Assembly (NCBI RefSeq): GCF_014201315.1
Contig: NZ_JACHDY010000007.1
Coordinates: 162,265 to 226,264, forward strand
DNA: 64,000 nucleotides
Origin: Edaphobacter lichenicola
Lineage (GTDB): Bacteria > Acidobacteriota > Terriglobia > Terriglobales > Acidobacteriaceae
Reading direction: 5' to 3'
Below, in pieces: positions 43,136 to 52,752 of this stretch. A model generated the notes under the pieces. That model did no database searches and was not told the origin of the DNA. It saw nothing but the letters and a program-made list of their open reading frames with translations. The translations under genes and the position numbers were made by a program. The number at the start of each line of letters is the position of its first letter. Within the stretch, counting starts at the first letter, position 1.

Positions 43136-43624
43136 TTATTTGGTCGCGGGCTTCACGGAGTTGGTCTGGTCGAGCGCAGCACGCAGCCCTTGTGCTAGCT
43201 TCGTTGCGTTGTCGTTAGCCCAGAAGTGCATGAAATAGAGATGTGGCTGGTCGTTGAGCATGTGATTGTGCATGGCCTCGACTTCAATTCCGTGCGACCT
43301 CAAGGCGCGGAGCACCAGGTTTACCTCACTGGCAAGCAGCACAAAATCGTCGGTGACCGCCGCTTTGTCTCCGCCAGTAGGCTGGAAGTTGATGGCAGTA
43401 GCCGTACCCATCGCGGGAGGAATCTCCATTCCTCCATCGGTGATCTTCTCTACGCGCGGGACAGAGAATTGCAGGATGCCGCCGTTTACTTTTCCGCTGT
43501 AACCGAGAGCTTGCTCGATCTGGGCAGTGTTCAGATCGATGGTTTGCTGCATAGTCGCCGGCGCTGTGGGTGCAGGCGCGGGAGTTTTCGTCAGGGCGAT
43601 GGCAGCGGCAAGCGAACCCGCCAA
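43136..43624 (-). CDS. DUF1259 (LppY/LpqO-like) protein, 5' end uncertain
   Basis: About 160 residues of the DUF1259 family, whose function is unknown. Seen: IDLNTAQIEQALGYSGKVNG, VYQFSVPR-like ILQFSVPRVEKITDGGMEIP, and EVEAMHNHMLNDQPHLYFMH with the conserved histidines. The N-terminus has an alanine-rich hydrophobic segment (AGSLAAAIALT), likely part of a signal sequence, but the only start at the 5' limit is TTG without a ribosome-binding site, and an AraC remnant begins 46 bp away on the other strand. The 5' end may have been cut. Contrast the broken DUF1259 copy at 49981. Confidence 0.65.
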   Translation of the reverse strand: MAGSLAAAIALTKTPAPAPTAPATMQQTIDLNTAQIEQALGYSGKVNGGILQFSVPRVEKITDGGMEIPPAMGTATAINFQPTGGDKAAVTDDFVLLASEVNLVLRALRSHGIEVEAMHNHMLNDQPHLYFMHFWANDNATKLAQGLRAALDQTNSVKPATK

Positions 43625-43669
43625 GACATCTACACGCTGTCAGTATTGTTGGAAGGAGGTCTTCCCCGA

Positions 43670-44202
43670 GTGCCGGAGCAGATTCGATCGTTGTCGACAA
43701 TCAATTTAGGTGGAAGCATCAATGCGATTCATGCAGAGCACATCCTCAGATATTCCATTGAACCTCATTGGCACGAGGAATTTGCCGTTGGACTGATTGA
43801 TTCCAGTGATGTGCAGTTTAATCACGACGGCAAAACGGAGCATATCGCTACCGATAACGTCGTGATAGACAACCCTGGCGAAGTACATAGCGCGGACGAT
43901 TTTGGCGCCTCCAGTTTGAGCTTCCGCATGGTGTGCATATCCCGGAAAGCAGCTTTCGTGAAATGGTCTCGCAACGAACGAAGCTGCCCGGTAGCCTCTG
44001 CTTCTCTCAAACAGTGTTGAGTGATTCATCTGTGTCTCGCGACTTGTCGAAGGCACTCCATCCTCTGGATTCGGACGCCAGCCTTCTTGCAAAACAGGGA
44101 ACGCTGCTCAACATCATGGCGGCGTTGATTCCCGTTTCAGTTCCTGGTCAGGCTTCATCGACGGATCAGTCGCACCGAGCACCCTTGACTTCCGCCTCGT
44201 AA
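43670..44202 (+). pseudogene. AraC-type regulator, N-terminal cupin domain only, frameshifted
   Basis: GTG 43670 with AAGGAGG upstream begins an arabinose-binding-like cupin: SIEPHWHEEFAVGLIDSSDV, HIATDNVVIDNPGEVHSADD. At about 43936 the frame shifts (an extra TG after ATGGTG) and continues as HIPESSFREMVSQRTKLPGS to about 44200. The C-terminal double HTH is absent, so it cannot bind DNA. It reads away from the DUF1259 gene, which it may once have controlled. Confidence 0.7.
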
Positions 44203-44294
44203 GGTCGACGAACTTCTGTCGGAACTGGCTGCACAAACGGAGCATTGGATAACGGCTGAGAATGCTCCCCCATGAAAACGGAGGTACCTGAACT

Positions 44295-44761
44295 ATGGAA
44301 ACGTCATTTGTACTGATCGTTCTCTTACTTGCCGCGCTCGCAACCGGCGGATTGATGGTCAACTGGATAGGGCTAGGACGCGCGATGTTGCGGACTCCGT
44401 TTCTGCTTATGTTGAATTCCACCAATATACGAATCACACTTTCGATCTCTACATGCCGATCGTGGTTGTCGGTGCTCTGGCAGGAGGGATAGCTCTAGGG
44501 GTGAGGTATGGTATCAATTCCACTTCAGAACAACTTGCTGCAGCAGGTGCGGTCGGCTATGCGTTGGTATTAGTCATCACCCTACCCACAAATCTGCGCA
44601 TAAACCATCAAATCGAGTCCTGGTCGATTCAGAATCCACCGCGGGAATGGGCCCAAACGCGCGCGCGATGGATTCGGTTCCACGTTATTCGAACTTTATT
44701 CTCCGTTCCCGCGTTTGCCATTTATGTTCTTGCCGTGATGTCAAATACCGGGCATCAATAA
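44295..44761 (+). pseudogene. DUF1772 (anthrone-oxygenase-like) membrane protein, frameshifted
   Basis: The first frame gives a membrane helix METSFVLIVLLLAALATGGL; the second, from about 44412, gives VEFHQYTNHTFDLYMPIVVV, two more helices and the family-typical LPTNLRINHQIESWSIQNPP and RWIRFHVIRTLFSVPAFAIY. Together they match a four-helix DUF1772 protein. One frameshift near 44405 separates them. The following 44763-45090 contains no gene I can support; a 60-codon minus-strand frame at 44868-45050 is unassigned. Confidence 0.72.
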
Positions 44762-45095
44762 TAGTGATGATCGATACTAATGCGGAGTCTCGTCGGCTAT
44801 TGTCCCCTTTTGGCCCGATCACCCCGTTACGGTGAATGGCGTCTCAAGCAAGCTGGTTGGCAACGTTCTAAAAGAGCGATGCCGGCCGTTGGTAGCCACA
44901 AGAGATGCAAGCAGGGGTAGGCCATGGACTTGCCCCTGCATCGTTCATCAGTCGCTCCGCTTTTTCGAAGAGCGGGAGCTTGTCACTTGATGGCTCCTTG
45001 AAGGCGTGGATCGATTCACCGAACCGGGCGAGCGGAGGTAATTGAGACATGGACAGAAACAGAAGACGCTGGACGACAAGTGATATTCCACCTTA

Positions 45096-46000
45096 GACAG
45101 GACGACGTGCGCTCGTAACGGGTGCGAACTCTGGGATCGGCTTTCACACCGCTCTCGAGCTTGCTCGCAAAGGAGCAGAGATAATCATGCCAGCGCGTAC
45201 CCAAGCTAAAGCTGAAGAGGCTATGAGGCGGATTCGAAAAGAGGTACCCGCTGTTAAACTTATTCCAGATATTCTGGACTTGGCCGATCTGGGCTCTGTT
45301 CGTACCTTTGCCGAGCGATTTATAAAGGCTTTGCGAGTGCTTCACTCGACCTTCTGATCAATAACGCCGGAGTGTACGCGTTGGGCACGCGTCAAGTGAC
45401 GTCTGATGGATTCGAGCGGCAATTTGCTACAAACTATATTGGCCCGTTTGCACTGACCGCTCTCTTATTTCCCTCCATCAAACGAGCACTGGGTTCACGA
45501 GTTGTTACCGTCGCCAGCATCTACTCAAAATCCGGAAAGATAGATTTCGACAACCTTCAATCCGAACGATCTTATAGACCTGTGTACGGTGCTTACGCTA
45601 TGTCTAAGCTTGCCGATCTGATTTTGGCTTGGAACTGCAAAAGTTGTTAACCATGGTTGATTCGCCGATTGCCAGTATCTGCGCTCATCCTGGCTATTCG
45701 ATCACGAACATCAAGAACAGTACGCCGCTTACATAAGATTTCTCGATGCTCTCCACAGCCCTTTCTTGCGCAGAGTGCCGCTCAGGGAGGACTGCCCACA
45801 CTCTTCGCAGCCGCCGAGCCAACTGCTCAGGCAGGAGGATTCTATGGGCCGGACGGTTTTCTGGAAACAAAAGAATATCCCGCTCCAGCCAAGGTTCCTG
45901 CTCGGGCGCGAGACAGTACGGTCGCACGACAGCTTTGGAAGGAATCGGAACGTCTCACCGGCATCAGCTTCCCTGTACTCTCGGACGCGGGTTCGCCGTA
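45096..46000 (+). pseudogene. Short-chain dehydrogenase/reductase, at least three frameshifts
   Basis: The Rossmann start RRALVTGANSGIGFHTALEL with the TGxxxGIG motif is in one frame (45096-45330). The NAG motif and active site (DLLINNAGVYALGTRQVTSD; YGAYAMSKLADLILA, with Tyr-x3-Lys) are in a second (45340-45640). The substrate loop (VDSPIASICAHPGYSITNIK) is in a third, and the C-terminus (QGGLPTLFAAAEPTAQAGGF and YGPDGFLETKEYPAPAKVP) in a fourth stretch. The order matches a retinol-dehydrogenase-like SDR. No functional product is possible. Confidence 0.78.
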
Positions 46001-46029
46001 ACCGGCACGTGCTGACCACAATCGGTGCA

Positions 46030-46430
46030 CTCTGAGGTAGGGCAGTACGTCAGGCCGCTAGTCGGAGCCAGGACGCGAAGGAGTGAAATTGGTACAGCTG
46101 TGATCGACATGCGGTATCAGAATCCCCGCTACATGGTTGAGAATGCGGGCGCGGCAGATCTTATCTCCGGCGGCCGACTGCAGTTGGGAATCAGCCGCGG
46201 CTCCCCCCAGCAGGTCATCGACGCTTGGCGCCATTTTGGCTATTCCCCGATCGACGGCGAGATCGACGAGGACATGGGACGTCACCGTGCCAAGGAATTC
46301 CTCGAGTGCTGCGTGGCGAGGGCTTCGCTCAGCCGAATCCCCGTCAGATGTTTTCCAATCCTCCTGGACTGCTGCACCTTGAACCACACTCCGAAGGGTG
46401 GCGCGATCGTATTTGGTGGGGAGCCTAGTG
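46030..46430 (+). pseudogene. LLM-class flavin-dependent oxidoreductase fragment
   Basis: Internal part of a luciferase-like monooxygenase: SEIGTAVIDMRYQNPRYMVE, ADLISGGRLQLGISRGSPQQ, then in a shifted frame RGEGFAQPNPRQMFSNPPGL and EPHSEGWRDRIWWGA. Both termini are missing, and there is a frameshift near 46300. It abuts a truncated response-regulator gene on the other strand at about 46430-46490. Confidence 0.7.
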
Positions 46431-46490
46431 CCGGGAGAACGCCGAGGATGGCTTTCGCTGCAAATTCGCTTCGCTTTCTCCGAGATTCAG

Positions 46491-46676
46491 AACCTCAATT
46501 CCATCGCGGCCCGGAAGCATGACATCCAGAATGATCAGGTCGAATGTGCACGAACTGGCATGAAAAAAGCTCTCTTCACCGACCTGCGCCCAGGTAATTT
46601 CGTACCCTTCCGCCTGCAGCCCTTTGCTTAGCGCGTTGCCCACTTTGATCTCGTCTTCCACTAGCAGAATCCGCAC
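46491..46676 (-). pseudogene. OmpR-type response regulator, N-terminal fragment
   Basis: MRILLVEDEIKVGNALSKGL, then FDLIILDVMLPGRDGIEVL: the first 60 or so residues of a receiver domain with the acidic pair and phosphorylatable Asp. After this the frame (open to 46425) is unrelated. The rest of the receiver and the DNA-binding domain are missing. Confidence 0.72.
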
Positions 46677-46917
46677 GGTGCGACCTCTCTTCTTTATAAA
46701 ATCAATCAGCTCTGTCTACCCTGAGGTGTTCCTTAAGACTTTCTGACTTCAAATTAAGGATTATGACTGCTAATACCGAAGAGACCGTTGGCATATCGCC
46801 AGAAATGGCACGAGCTTGTCCTCTGATCTTGAGGAATTGGTGAATTGTCTTAACAGAAAGTCAGACAATCTTCAGAATAACTTCAGTTGCACTTCCCAAG
46901 GAGCCGCAGGATCATAT

Positions 46918-47952
46918 ATGAGAAAGCTGTTTGTAAGCCGAGCGACGACGCTGGTCCTGTTGGTTCTGACAGCCACGGGGAGCCTTTACGGGCAGACCAG
47001 GCAGCCTCTGTCGCTTGTGGACACCATTTCCATGCCCAATGTAAAGGGGCGACTCGACCACCTGTACGTGGACGTTGGGAGTCAGCGGCTCTTTGTCGCG
47101 GGACTCGAGAATGGATCAGTCGAAGTGGTCGATCTGAAGGCAGCCAAGTGGTTGCGCACCATACCAGGCTTCCAGAAACCACAGGGAATCCTGTTTGTCC
47201 CTCCTCTGGATAAGATTTACGTGGCCAGCGGAGATGACGGAATGGTCCGGGTCTTCAGCGGAAAGTCATTCCGCTTGCTGGATTCCATTAAGTTGGACCG
47301 CGGAGCGAACCGTGTTACGTACGATTGGCGCAAGAAACTCCTTTATGTTGGGTATGGAGGGAAAGATGCGGGACAAGACTACGGTGAGATTGCAATTATT
47401 GGTGCAGCCTCAGACAAAGTTGTAGCCACAGTTCAAGTGGATGCACATCCGGCCGAATTGCTCCTGGGCGACTCAGGAGAGAAATTGTTTGCGTTCATTC
47501 CCCTGCGCAACGAAATTCAGGTAATCGACACCCTGAACCGCAAGGTCATCGCTACGTGGCCTGTGAGCAGCAAGAGCCCTGGAGATGCGGCGTTGGACGA
47601 GTCTTCGCAGAGACTGCTGATTGGTACGCATACCCCACCGAGCATGATCGTGATGAACGCACGCACTGGCGGGGAAGTCGCAAGCCTGCCCACTGTGGAA
47701 GGTATGGACGGCGTCTACTACGACACAACACGAAAGAGAGGCTATGTCTCCGGAGGAAGAGGATTTGACGTTGGCAGCGTCTTTGTCTACCAACAAACGG
47801 GCCCCGACCAATACAAGAACATCGGAGAAGTACCCACAAAGGCGGGGGCTGGAACATCTTTTTGGTCGCCCGAACTGAATCGCTACTATGTTGCAGCGCC
47901 TGCACACAACGGGGAGCAGGCGTCTATCTTGGTCTTTCAACCACAACCATAA
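46918..47952 (+). CDS. YncE-like secreted beta-propeller protein
   Basis: A 344-residue exported seven-bladed propeller (signal peptide ATTLVLLVLTATGSLYGQ). YVTN/cytochrome-d1-like repeats: LDHLYVDVGSQRLFVAGLEN, GSVEVVDLKAAKWLRTIPGF, DKIYVASGDDGMVRVFSGKS, EKLFAFIPLRNEIQVIDTLN, KVIATWPVSSKSPGDAALDE. ATG 46918 is chosen to include the signal peptide; an upstream in-frame ATG at 46816 lacks one. The next gene (48019) is a paralogue 66 bp downstream on the same strand, so the two may be co-transcribed. Function unknown; members often accompany periplasmic redox systems. Confidence 0.82.
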   Translation: MRKLFVSRATTLVLLVLTATGSLYGQTRQPLSLVDTISMPNVKGRLDHLYVDVGSQRLFVAGLENGSVEVVDLKAAKWLRTIPGFQKPQGILFVPPLDKIYVASGDDGMVRVFSGKSFRLLDSIKLDRGANRVTYDWRKKLLYVGYGGKDAGQDYGEIAIIGAASDKVVATVQVDAHPAELLLGDSGEKLFAFIPLRNEIQVIDTLNRKVIATWPVSSKSPGDAALDESSQRLLIGTHTPPSMIVMNARTGGEVASLPTVEGMDGVYYDTTRKRGYVSGGRGFDVGSVFVYQQTGPDQYKNIGEVPTKAGAGTSFWSPELNRYYVAAPAHNGEQASILVFQPQP

Positions 47953-48018
47953 CTTATCGATTGGCTTCCTCATGCCCCAGGATGAGGGCAGATAAAGATG
48001 ATTACTCAGGAGAGATTC

Positions 48019-49053
48019 ATGACAAATGCGTTATGTCTGAAGGCGTTCACGTTGGCCGCGATAGGTGCGCTCTCGATTTTGAGCGTGAGGGACCTCCACT
48101 CACAGGCGTCATCCCGTACGATTCTCCCCTTGCAGCTTGAGGAGCAGATTCCCGTACCCGGAGTCGCCGGCCGCCTTGATCATTTCACTGCGGACGCCAA
48201 GCGCAAACGGTTGTTCGTATCGGCACTAGGAAACAACACGGTAGAAGTCATCGACGTGTTCTCCGGCAGAGTTATTCACAGCATTAAGGGGCTCGCGCAA
48301 CCGCAAGGGCCACTCTACGTTGCCGATGTCGATAAGCTCTATGTTGCAAATGCAGAGGACGGGAAGGTAAGAGTCTACGACGGTGCGAGCTATACACTCT
48401 GTAAGACGATCGACTTTGGCGCTGATCCGGATAATATGCGCTACGATGCGGCCTCTAAGAAAGTATTTGTCGGCTTTGGGGAAGAGGATGGTGGGATCGC
48501 CATGATTGACCCCAGCACGGATGAGCGTGTAGGCCAGGTGTACAAGACTGGCGGCCATCCCGAGTCGTTTCAGGTGGAGGCTTCAGGGGCGCACATCTAT
48601 GCAAACGTTCCGGACGCTGGAAATGTAGTAGAGTCAATCGACCGCAAGACTGGTGTAGTCACCAAGTGGCCGCTGAAGGGGCTCCGAGGAAACTACGCCA
48701 TGGCGCTGAATGAAGAAGATCACCGGTTGTTCACAATTACTCGAAAGACGCCAATGCTCGTGGTGTTCAACACGGAGACAGGTGCGGAGGTCACACGCAT
48801 GCAGGCAGCAGGCGAGAGCGACGATGTCTTCTTCGATGCCTCCCGCAAACGCATTTACGAGATTGGTGGAGAGGGCTTTATCAGCGTGTTCGAGCAGAGT
48901 GACCCCGATCATTACCAACTGCTCGCCAGTGTTCCTACCGGGATAGGCATTCGGACTGGCTACTTCTTCGCCAAGCGCGATCGCTTCTATGTTGGAGTGC
49001 CGGCCAAGGGCAATGAGCCAGCACAGGTCTGGACATATGAAGCGGAGGACTAA
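48019..49053 (+). CDS. YncE-like secreted beta-propeller protein
   Basis: A 344-residue paralogue of the preceding gene: signal peptide (AFTLAAIGALSILSVRDLHSQA), then repeats LDHFTADAKRKRLFVSALGN, NTVEVIDVFSGRVIHSIKGL, KLYVANAEDGKVRVYDGASY, KVFVGFGEEDGGIAMIDPST, HIYANVPDAGNVVESIDRKT and YEIGGEGFISVFEQSDPDHY. ATG 48019 is favoured by GGAG 6 nt upstream over ATG 47998. Ends near NEPAQVWTYEAED. A third, broken copy follows at 49170. Confidence 0.82.
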   Translation: MTNALCLKAFTLAAIGALSILSVRDLHSQASSRTILPLQLEEQIPVPGVAGRLDHFTADAKRKRLFVSALGNNTVEVIDVFSGRVIHSIKGLAQPQGPLYVADVDKLYVANAEDGKVRVYDGASYTLCKTIDFGADPDNMRYDAASKKVFVGFGEEDGGIAMIDPSTDERVGQVYKTGGHPESFQVEASGAHIYANVPDAGNVVESIDRKTGVVTKWPLKGLRGNYAMALNEEDHRLFTITRKTPMLVVFNTETGAEVTRMQAAGESDDVFFDASRKRIYEIGGEGFISVFEQSDPDHYQLLASVPTGIGIRTGYFFAKRDRFYVGVPAKGNEPAQVWTYEAED

Positions 49054-49169
49054 GGCGGGAGAGTAGTTGGCAAAAAGGACAGCGTAGCTCATGGCCACAC
49101 ATCTGAATGCCAGGCTATTTCACTTAACGTCCCTCATGGAATGGTGCGCTGTGCACAATAGGAGAAACG

Positions 49170-49963
49170 ATGGTACGTGTGGTCATGGCCTCTCTAGTTG
49201 CCGCGATGACTCTCACATTTGTGGGAGCAGCCGCCCAACAAATCCCAGCCAATGAGGAATCTGCGCCCCTTGTCCTGGTACGCACAATCCCTATGCCAGC
49301 AGCGGAAGGTCGCGTCGACCATATGGCTGTGGATACAAATAGCGGGCGTGTGTTCGCCACCGTATACGGGAACGACACAGTGGAGGTGCTCGACGTTCAC
49401 CGAGGTAAGCAGATCAACGTCATCCAGGAAGGGTTGAATGAGCCTCAAGGAGTGGCCTACCTTCCCGAGTTGAATCGAATCGTCGTGTCAAACAGCGGCG
49501 ACGGCACCTGCAAGATCTTTGAGGGTGATATGTACAAAGTGATCGCATCCGTCAAGTTTCCTGCGGATGCCGACCAGCTTCGCTATGATAAGTCGTCGAA
49601 ACGGGTCTACGTGGGTTATGGCGAAGGCTAGGCGTCATAGACGCAACGAACAACACGCGTCTTCCGGGCGGTTTCGAACTTGGCGCGCATCCTGAATCCT
49701 TTCAGTTGGAGCAGTCGGGTCCTCGCATCTTCGTAAACCTGGCTTCCGAGAGCGAAGTCGCAGTAGCGGACCGGAATACGCAAAAGGTTGCTATCGGGCA
49801 GGCGATCCACGATGCCGACTTCGACGATGAGAAATTCGGGCGATCGGAAGGCATCATCATCAACCTGATTCTGAAGGGATGGGCCAAGCAAGGCATCCCC
49901 GACGACGAACTGCTGCGCAGAGGAATGGACCTGATTGAAGGGCTCTATCACTCGATTGTGTAG
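49170..49963 (+). pseudogene. YncE-like propeller, frameshifted and fused to an unrelated tail
   Basis: A good start (AGGAG before ATG 49170) and signal peptide (MASLVAAMTLTFVGAAAQQ) lead to repeats VDHMAVDTNSGRVFATVYGN and NRIVVSNSGDGTCKIFEGDM, up to a stop at 49631. The next frame continues GVIDATNNTRLPGGFELGAH and FQLEQSGPRIFVNLASESEV. After NTQKV (about 49790) the sequence (FGRSEGIIINLILKGWAKQG to LYHSIV) is no longer propeller-like. So there is one frameshift and one chimeric joint. Confidence 0.72.
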
Positions 49964-49980
49964 AAAAAAGGAGAAAAAAT

Positions 49981-50362
49981 ATGACAGGACGAAAACTTTG
50001 GCTGGCTGCTGCGTGTCTGCTCGCTTTGAGTTGTACGTTTGCACAGACCCAGGAGGATTCCACCACAACATGGAAGCTGGTGGAAGCAGCATTGGGTCGG
50101 CCGGGTCGCCTTCAAGAAGATGGGGAGCGAGGCGATGGTGATGGGCGACCTCGTCCTGACGGAAGAGGAGATAGAACCGGTCATGTTGAAGCTCCAGCAG
50201 GAAGGGATTGAGCAGACCTCAATCCATAACCACTTGTTGGGGGAATCACCGCGGGTGATTTACATGCATATCGAAGGGCATGGCGATCCGGTTGCATTCC
50301 GCACCCATATGGATGCAGATCGTCGATTGGAAGAAACCTGGAGCGCGAGCGGCGCTCTCTAA
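49981..50362 (+). pseudogene. DUF1259 (LppY/LpqO-like) gene, frameshifted and shortened
   Basis: A signal peptide (KLWLAAACLLALSCTFAQTQ) is followed after about 40 codons by a shift to another frame encoding LTEEEIEPVMLKLQQEGIEQ and TSIHNHLLGESPRVIYMHIE, the conserved C-terminal part of DUF1259. The middle of the domain is missing. It is a paralogue of 43136-43624. AAAAAGGAG lies just before the ATG. Confidence 0.7.
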
Positions 50363-50842
50363 GGCGTTCTGCAACCACAAGATTCTGTCTCCATCTTGCG
50401 TTAGCTTTGGATTACCTCGCGGCGTCCGCGCTGAGCAATATCGTTCTATATGCGCCACCGATTCGTTCCTATTATTGAATCTATGCGCTGGGGATTGAAA
50501 CTGCTCCTCGCACTGAGGCTGGAAAGAAATCAATACCCGGAGGAAACCCTTTGTCATCGGAAACGTTGTTGTTGGAAACTCGTTTGATTCAGTCAAAGAA
50601 CGAAACGACCTTCAGTCTCCTGGGGCCGCCGGTCCAGTTCTTGCTGGACCCTGCGAGGCCACCGGCGCCGTCCTGGGCGGCCGCCCGCAAAGCGACACCA
50701 CCCATACGCAAAATCAAGGTCAATAGAGTGAGGGGGCGCTCTCGACTGCGTGGGTCTTTAGCAAGAGCTGCCTGCGGCTGGGTTTCCGAAGGCGTAACAC
50801 CATTCCTCCCGGATCACCAACTTGCCAAACCTAATTGAAGGG
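50363..50842. other. Gene-free 480-bp segment
   Basis: No open frame here shows a recognisable domain or consistent codon bias on either strand. A GGAGG at about 50537 is not followed by a start codon. Probably decayed coding DNA, in keeping with the flanking remnants. Confidence 0.5.
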
Positions 50843-51190
50843 TCACGCGCGATACTCTGGCATCTGTTCTGCTACCTCCTCTGGAGAGAGGATGTGGACA
50901 CCATACTTCTCAAAGATCTCCATGGTTTTTGTGAGGTCCATGCTCGCGTACGTAAGAACATCGTCGGAAGGGATCTCTATCTTTTGAGCGGGTTCGTTCA
51001 TTTTATTCACAGCGTTAAAAAAGCCACCCGGAGTAATGACGGTTATGCTGTAGACCTCGTCAGATTGAATCAGGAACGCATGCGGCTTGCCTTTAGGGAG
51101 AGACGCGGATTCACCGGCTCCAACTTCGAACACCTGACCTTCAGTGTAAAAGCCAATACTTCCAGAGAGGATATGGAAACAACTACGTGA
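50843..51190 (-). pseudogene. Cupin-domain protein, 5' truncated
   Basis: The frame from about 51180 reads CFHILSGSIGFYTEGQVFEV, GAGESASLPKGKPHAFLI, then VYSITVITPGGFFNAVNKM and a helical tail to EQMPEYRA. This is the C-terminal two-thirds of a quercetinase-like cupin; the first strands are replaced at about 51185 by a divergent Trx-reductase-like start. The internal ATG at 51133 gives 96 residues but lacks half the barrel. Confidence 0.68.
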
Positions 51191-51410
51191 TCACTGCGGC
51201 AGAACTGGCGCTCATACCTCTCTTCACTAGCCTGGACGAATCTGCGCGCCAAAGACTCGCACAAAAGCGGCAGATATCCGCACGGAAGGCGGAGATTGGG
51301 TCATACGCGAAGGCGAAGATCCGCGGTTTTTCGCCGTTCTGGAGGGCTTGCTCCGGTGGTGAAGGATATTGTGGACAACGCCGGGAGCTTGAACGGCCGC
51401 TGTAAGCCGC
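51187..51410 (+). pseudogene. Fragment of a cNMP/thioredoxin-reductase-like gene (N-terminal cNMP domain)
   Basis: GTG 51187 starts MITAAELALIPLFTSLDESA, equivalent to MITPGLLAKLELFSSLN of the intact gene at 10980-12629. After residue 36 the frame shifts to GDWVIREGEDPRFFAVLEGL, and nothing of the FAD domain follows. It abuts the nitronate monooxygenase scrap. Confidence 0.65.
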
Positions 51411-51520
51411 TGCGAGGACAAGCCTCCGAGCGGGCCTTGAATGATTGGGTATTGCAGTCCCAAACGAGAGGTCAGTCGATTTCCCCTCCACGATTTTGAT
51501 CCCACTTGATTTGCCATCAT
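51370..51520 (-). pseudogene. Nitronate monooxygenase, N-terminal scrap
   Basis: ATG 51520/51517 then LTSRLGLQYPIIQGPLGGLS, the flavin-binding start of nitronate monooxygenases (2-nitropropane dioxygenase family). After SQRLTAAVQ the frame is unrelated. Only about 45 residues remain of a roughly 350-residue enzyme. Confidence 0.62.
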
Positions 51521-51641
51521 GAACTCCTGTGATCGAAGTAAGGCGAGAGCTATGCGGCTGACCCTGAGCATCGCTGGGTAACACCCGGGTTGCAACTACA
51601 CGTTGTCGATGCCGTCGGGTCAGACTGTCTGAAGCCCAAGC

Positions 51642-52556
51642 CTACTTGGCGAGGAAATCTGTAACCAACTTGATGGTGGCCTGTGGATTCTCCTCCATGA
51701 TCCAGTGCCCGGAGTTGGGCACGATGCCTCCCGTGACGTTGCTGGCGGCGAACTGCATATGATCGGCCATGTTCTTGCCGAAAAACTTCTCGGCACCGAT
51801 GGCAAACACCGGCATGGTGATCTTGCCGCCCTTGGCGAGCAACGCCTTGTTGTCGGCGGCGTCCTGGCGGAGTGCCCCAAACTGCTCGAAGGCATCGTGC
51901 ATCGCCTGCGGCCGTGCGTACAGGGCAGCAAAGTGCTGCCGCGTATCTTCATCGATCCTCTTGGGGTCTCCGGACAACTCGTTCCAGAAACGATCGAGGT
52001 AGATGCGCTCCCGGCCCTGCACCAGACGCTCCTCGTCAGGACCCCGGAAATCGAAGTGCCACAGCATCGGGCTGCGAACGATGTTGTCCCAATCGCCTAT
52101 TCCGGGCAGCGGTGCATCGATCGCCACCCAGCGCGTGACCCGGACCGGATATTGAGCAGCCAACGCATAGCCGATCATATTGCCGATGTCATGTGTGACC
52201 AGGTCTGCCTTCTGGACCTTGAGTGCATCCATGACGCCGGCAATGTCGACCGCCTGGTTCTTCTTGGTGTAGCCGGTATCCGGGTGATCGGACATACCCA
52301 TGCCGCGCAGGTCGGGGACGATCACGGTATGGTCCTTGGCCAGAACAATTGCCAGGGGAGCCCACATATCACCCGTAAAGCCGAAGCCATGCAACAGCAC
52401 CACGGCCGGACCTTTGCCGCCGACTCGGACGTAGAGCCTGGTGCCGTTCGTCGGAACCATTTGCGTGTGAAAGCTGGCTGGAAACGGCGTGATTTCCGCC
52501 ACGAGGGGCGCCGACAGCAAGATCCCGAAAAGGATGGTGGCGACATACCTGAACAT
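51642..52556 (-). CDS. Secreted alpha/beta hydrolase, epoxide-hydrolase-like
   Basis: A 304-residue exported hydrolase (signal peptide MFRYVATILFGILLSAPLVA). Seen: oxyanion-hole motif LLHGFGFTGDMWAP, VIVPDLRGMGMSDHP, nucleophile elbow VTHDIGNMIGYALA with Asp as nucleophile, cap helices, and the C-terminal GHWIMEENP with catalytic His. An aspartate nucleophile points to epoxide hydrolase or haloalkane-dehalogenase chemistry rather than esterase. GGGAG is 6 nt upstream of the ATG. First from the 3' side of a same-strand cluster with DoxX, Ohr, RidA and SDR genes. Confidence 0.85.
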   Translation of the reverse strand: MFRYVATILFGILLSAPLVAEITPFPASFHTQMVPTNGTRLYVRVGGKGPAVVLLHGFGFTGDMWAPLAIVLAKDHTVIVPDLRGMGMSDHPDTGYTKKNQAVDIAGVMDALKVQKADLVTHDIGNMIGYALAAQYPVRVTRWVAIDAPLPGIGDWDNIVRSPMLWHFDFRGPDEERLVQGRERIYLDRFWNELSGDPKRIDEDTRQHFAALYARPQAMHDAFEQFGALRQDAADNKALLAKGGKITMPVFAIGAEKFFGKNMADHMQFAASNVTGGIVPNSGHWIMEENPQATIKLVTDFLAK

Positions 52557-52575
52557 ATGAACTCCCCGCTTTCTT

Positions 52576-52752
52576 AGTTATTGACTTCGAACGTTACCTC
52601 AAGCATGACCGGCGCACCAAGAGGCAAGCTGGTTACGCCCAGGACGGACCGCACGGATGTCTTGGCCTCGCAGCGGATAGGGCATTCAGGGTCGCGGTTC
52701 GCAGAGCATCACGGCCAGCATCTGAATCGAGTTCCTTGCCCAGACGCCCGAC
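52576..52752 (-). pseudogene. RidA-like gene fragment with internal deletion
   Basis: The sequence matches both ends of the intact RidA-like gene at 54786-55274. Minus-strand reading of 52576-52665 corresponds to its last 30 codons (RSVLGVTSLPLGAPVMLEVT), and the part up to 52752 corresponds to an inner segment (GRDALRTATLNAL), with the middle removed at about 52665. A duplicated, decayed copy. Confidence 0.75.

Noticed and set aside
44868..45050. Minus-strand 60-codon frame (MSQLPPLARFGESIHAF...)
   Set aside because: Looks partly protein-like but has no identifiable family, and it overlaps decayed DNA; not enough support for a gene.
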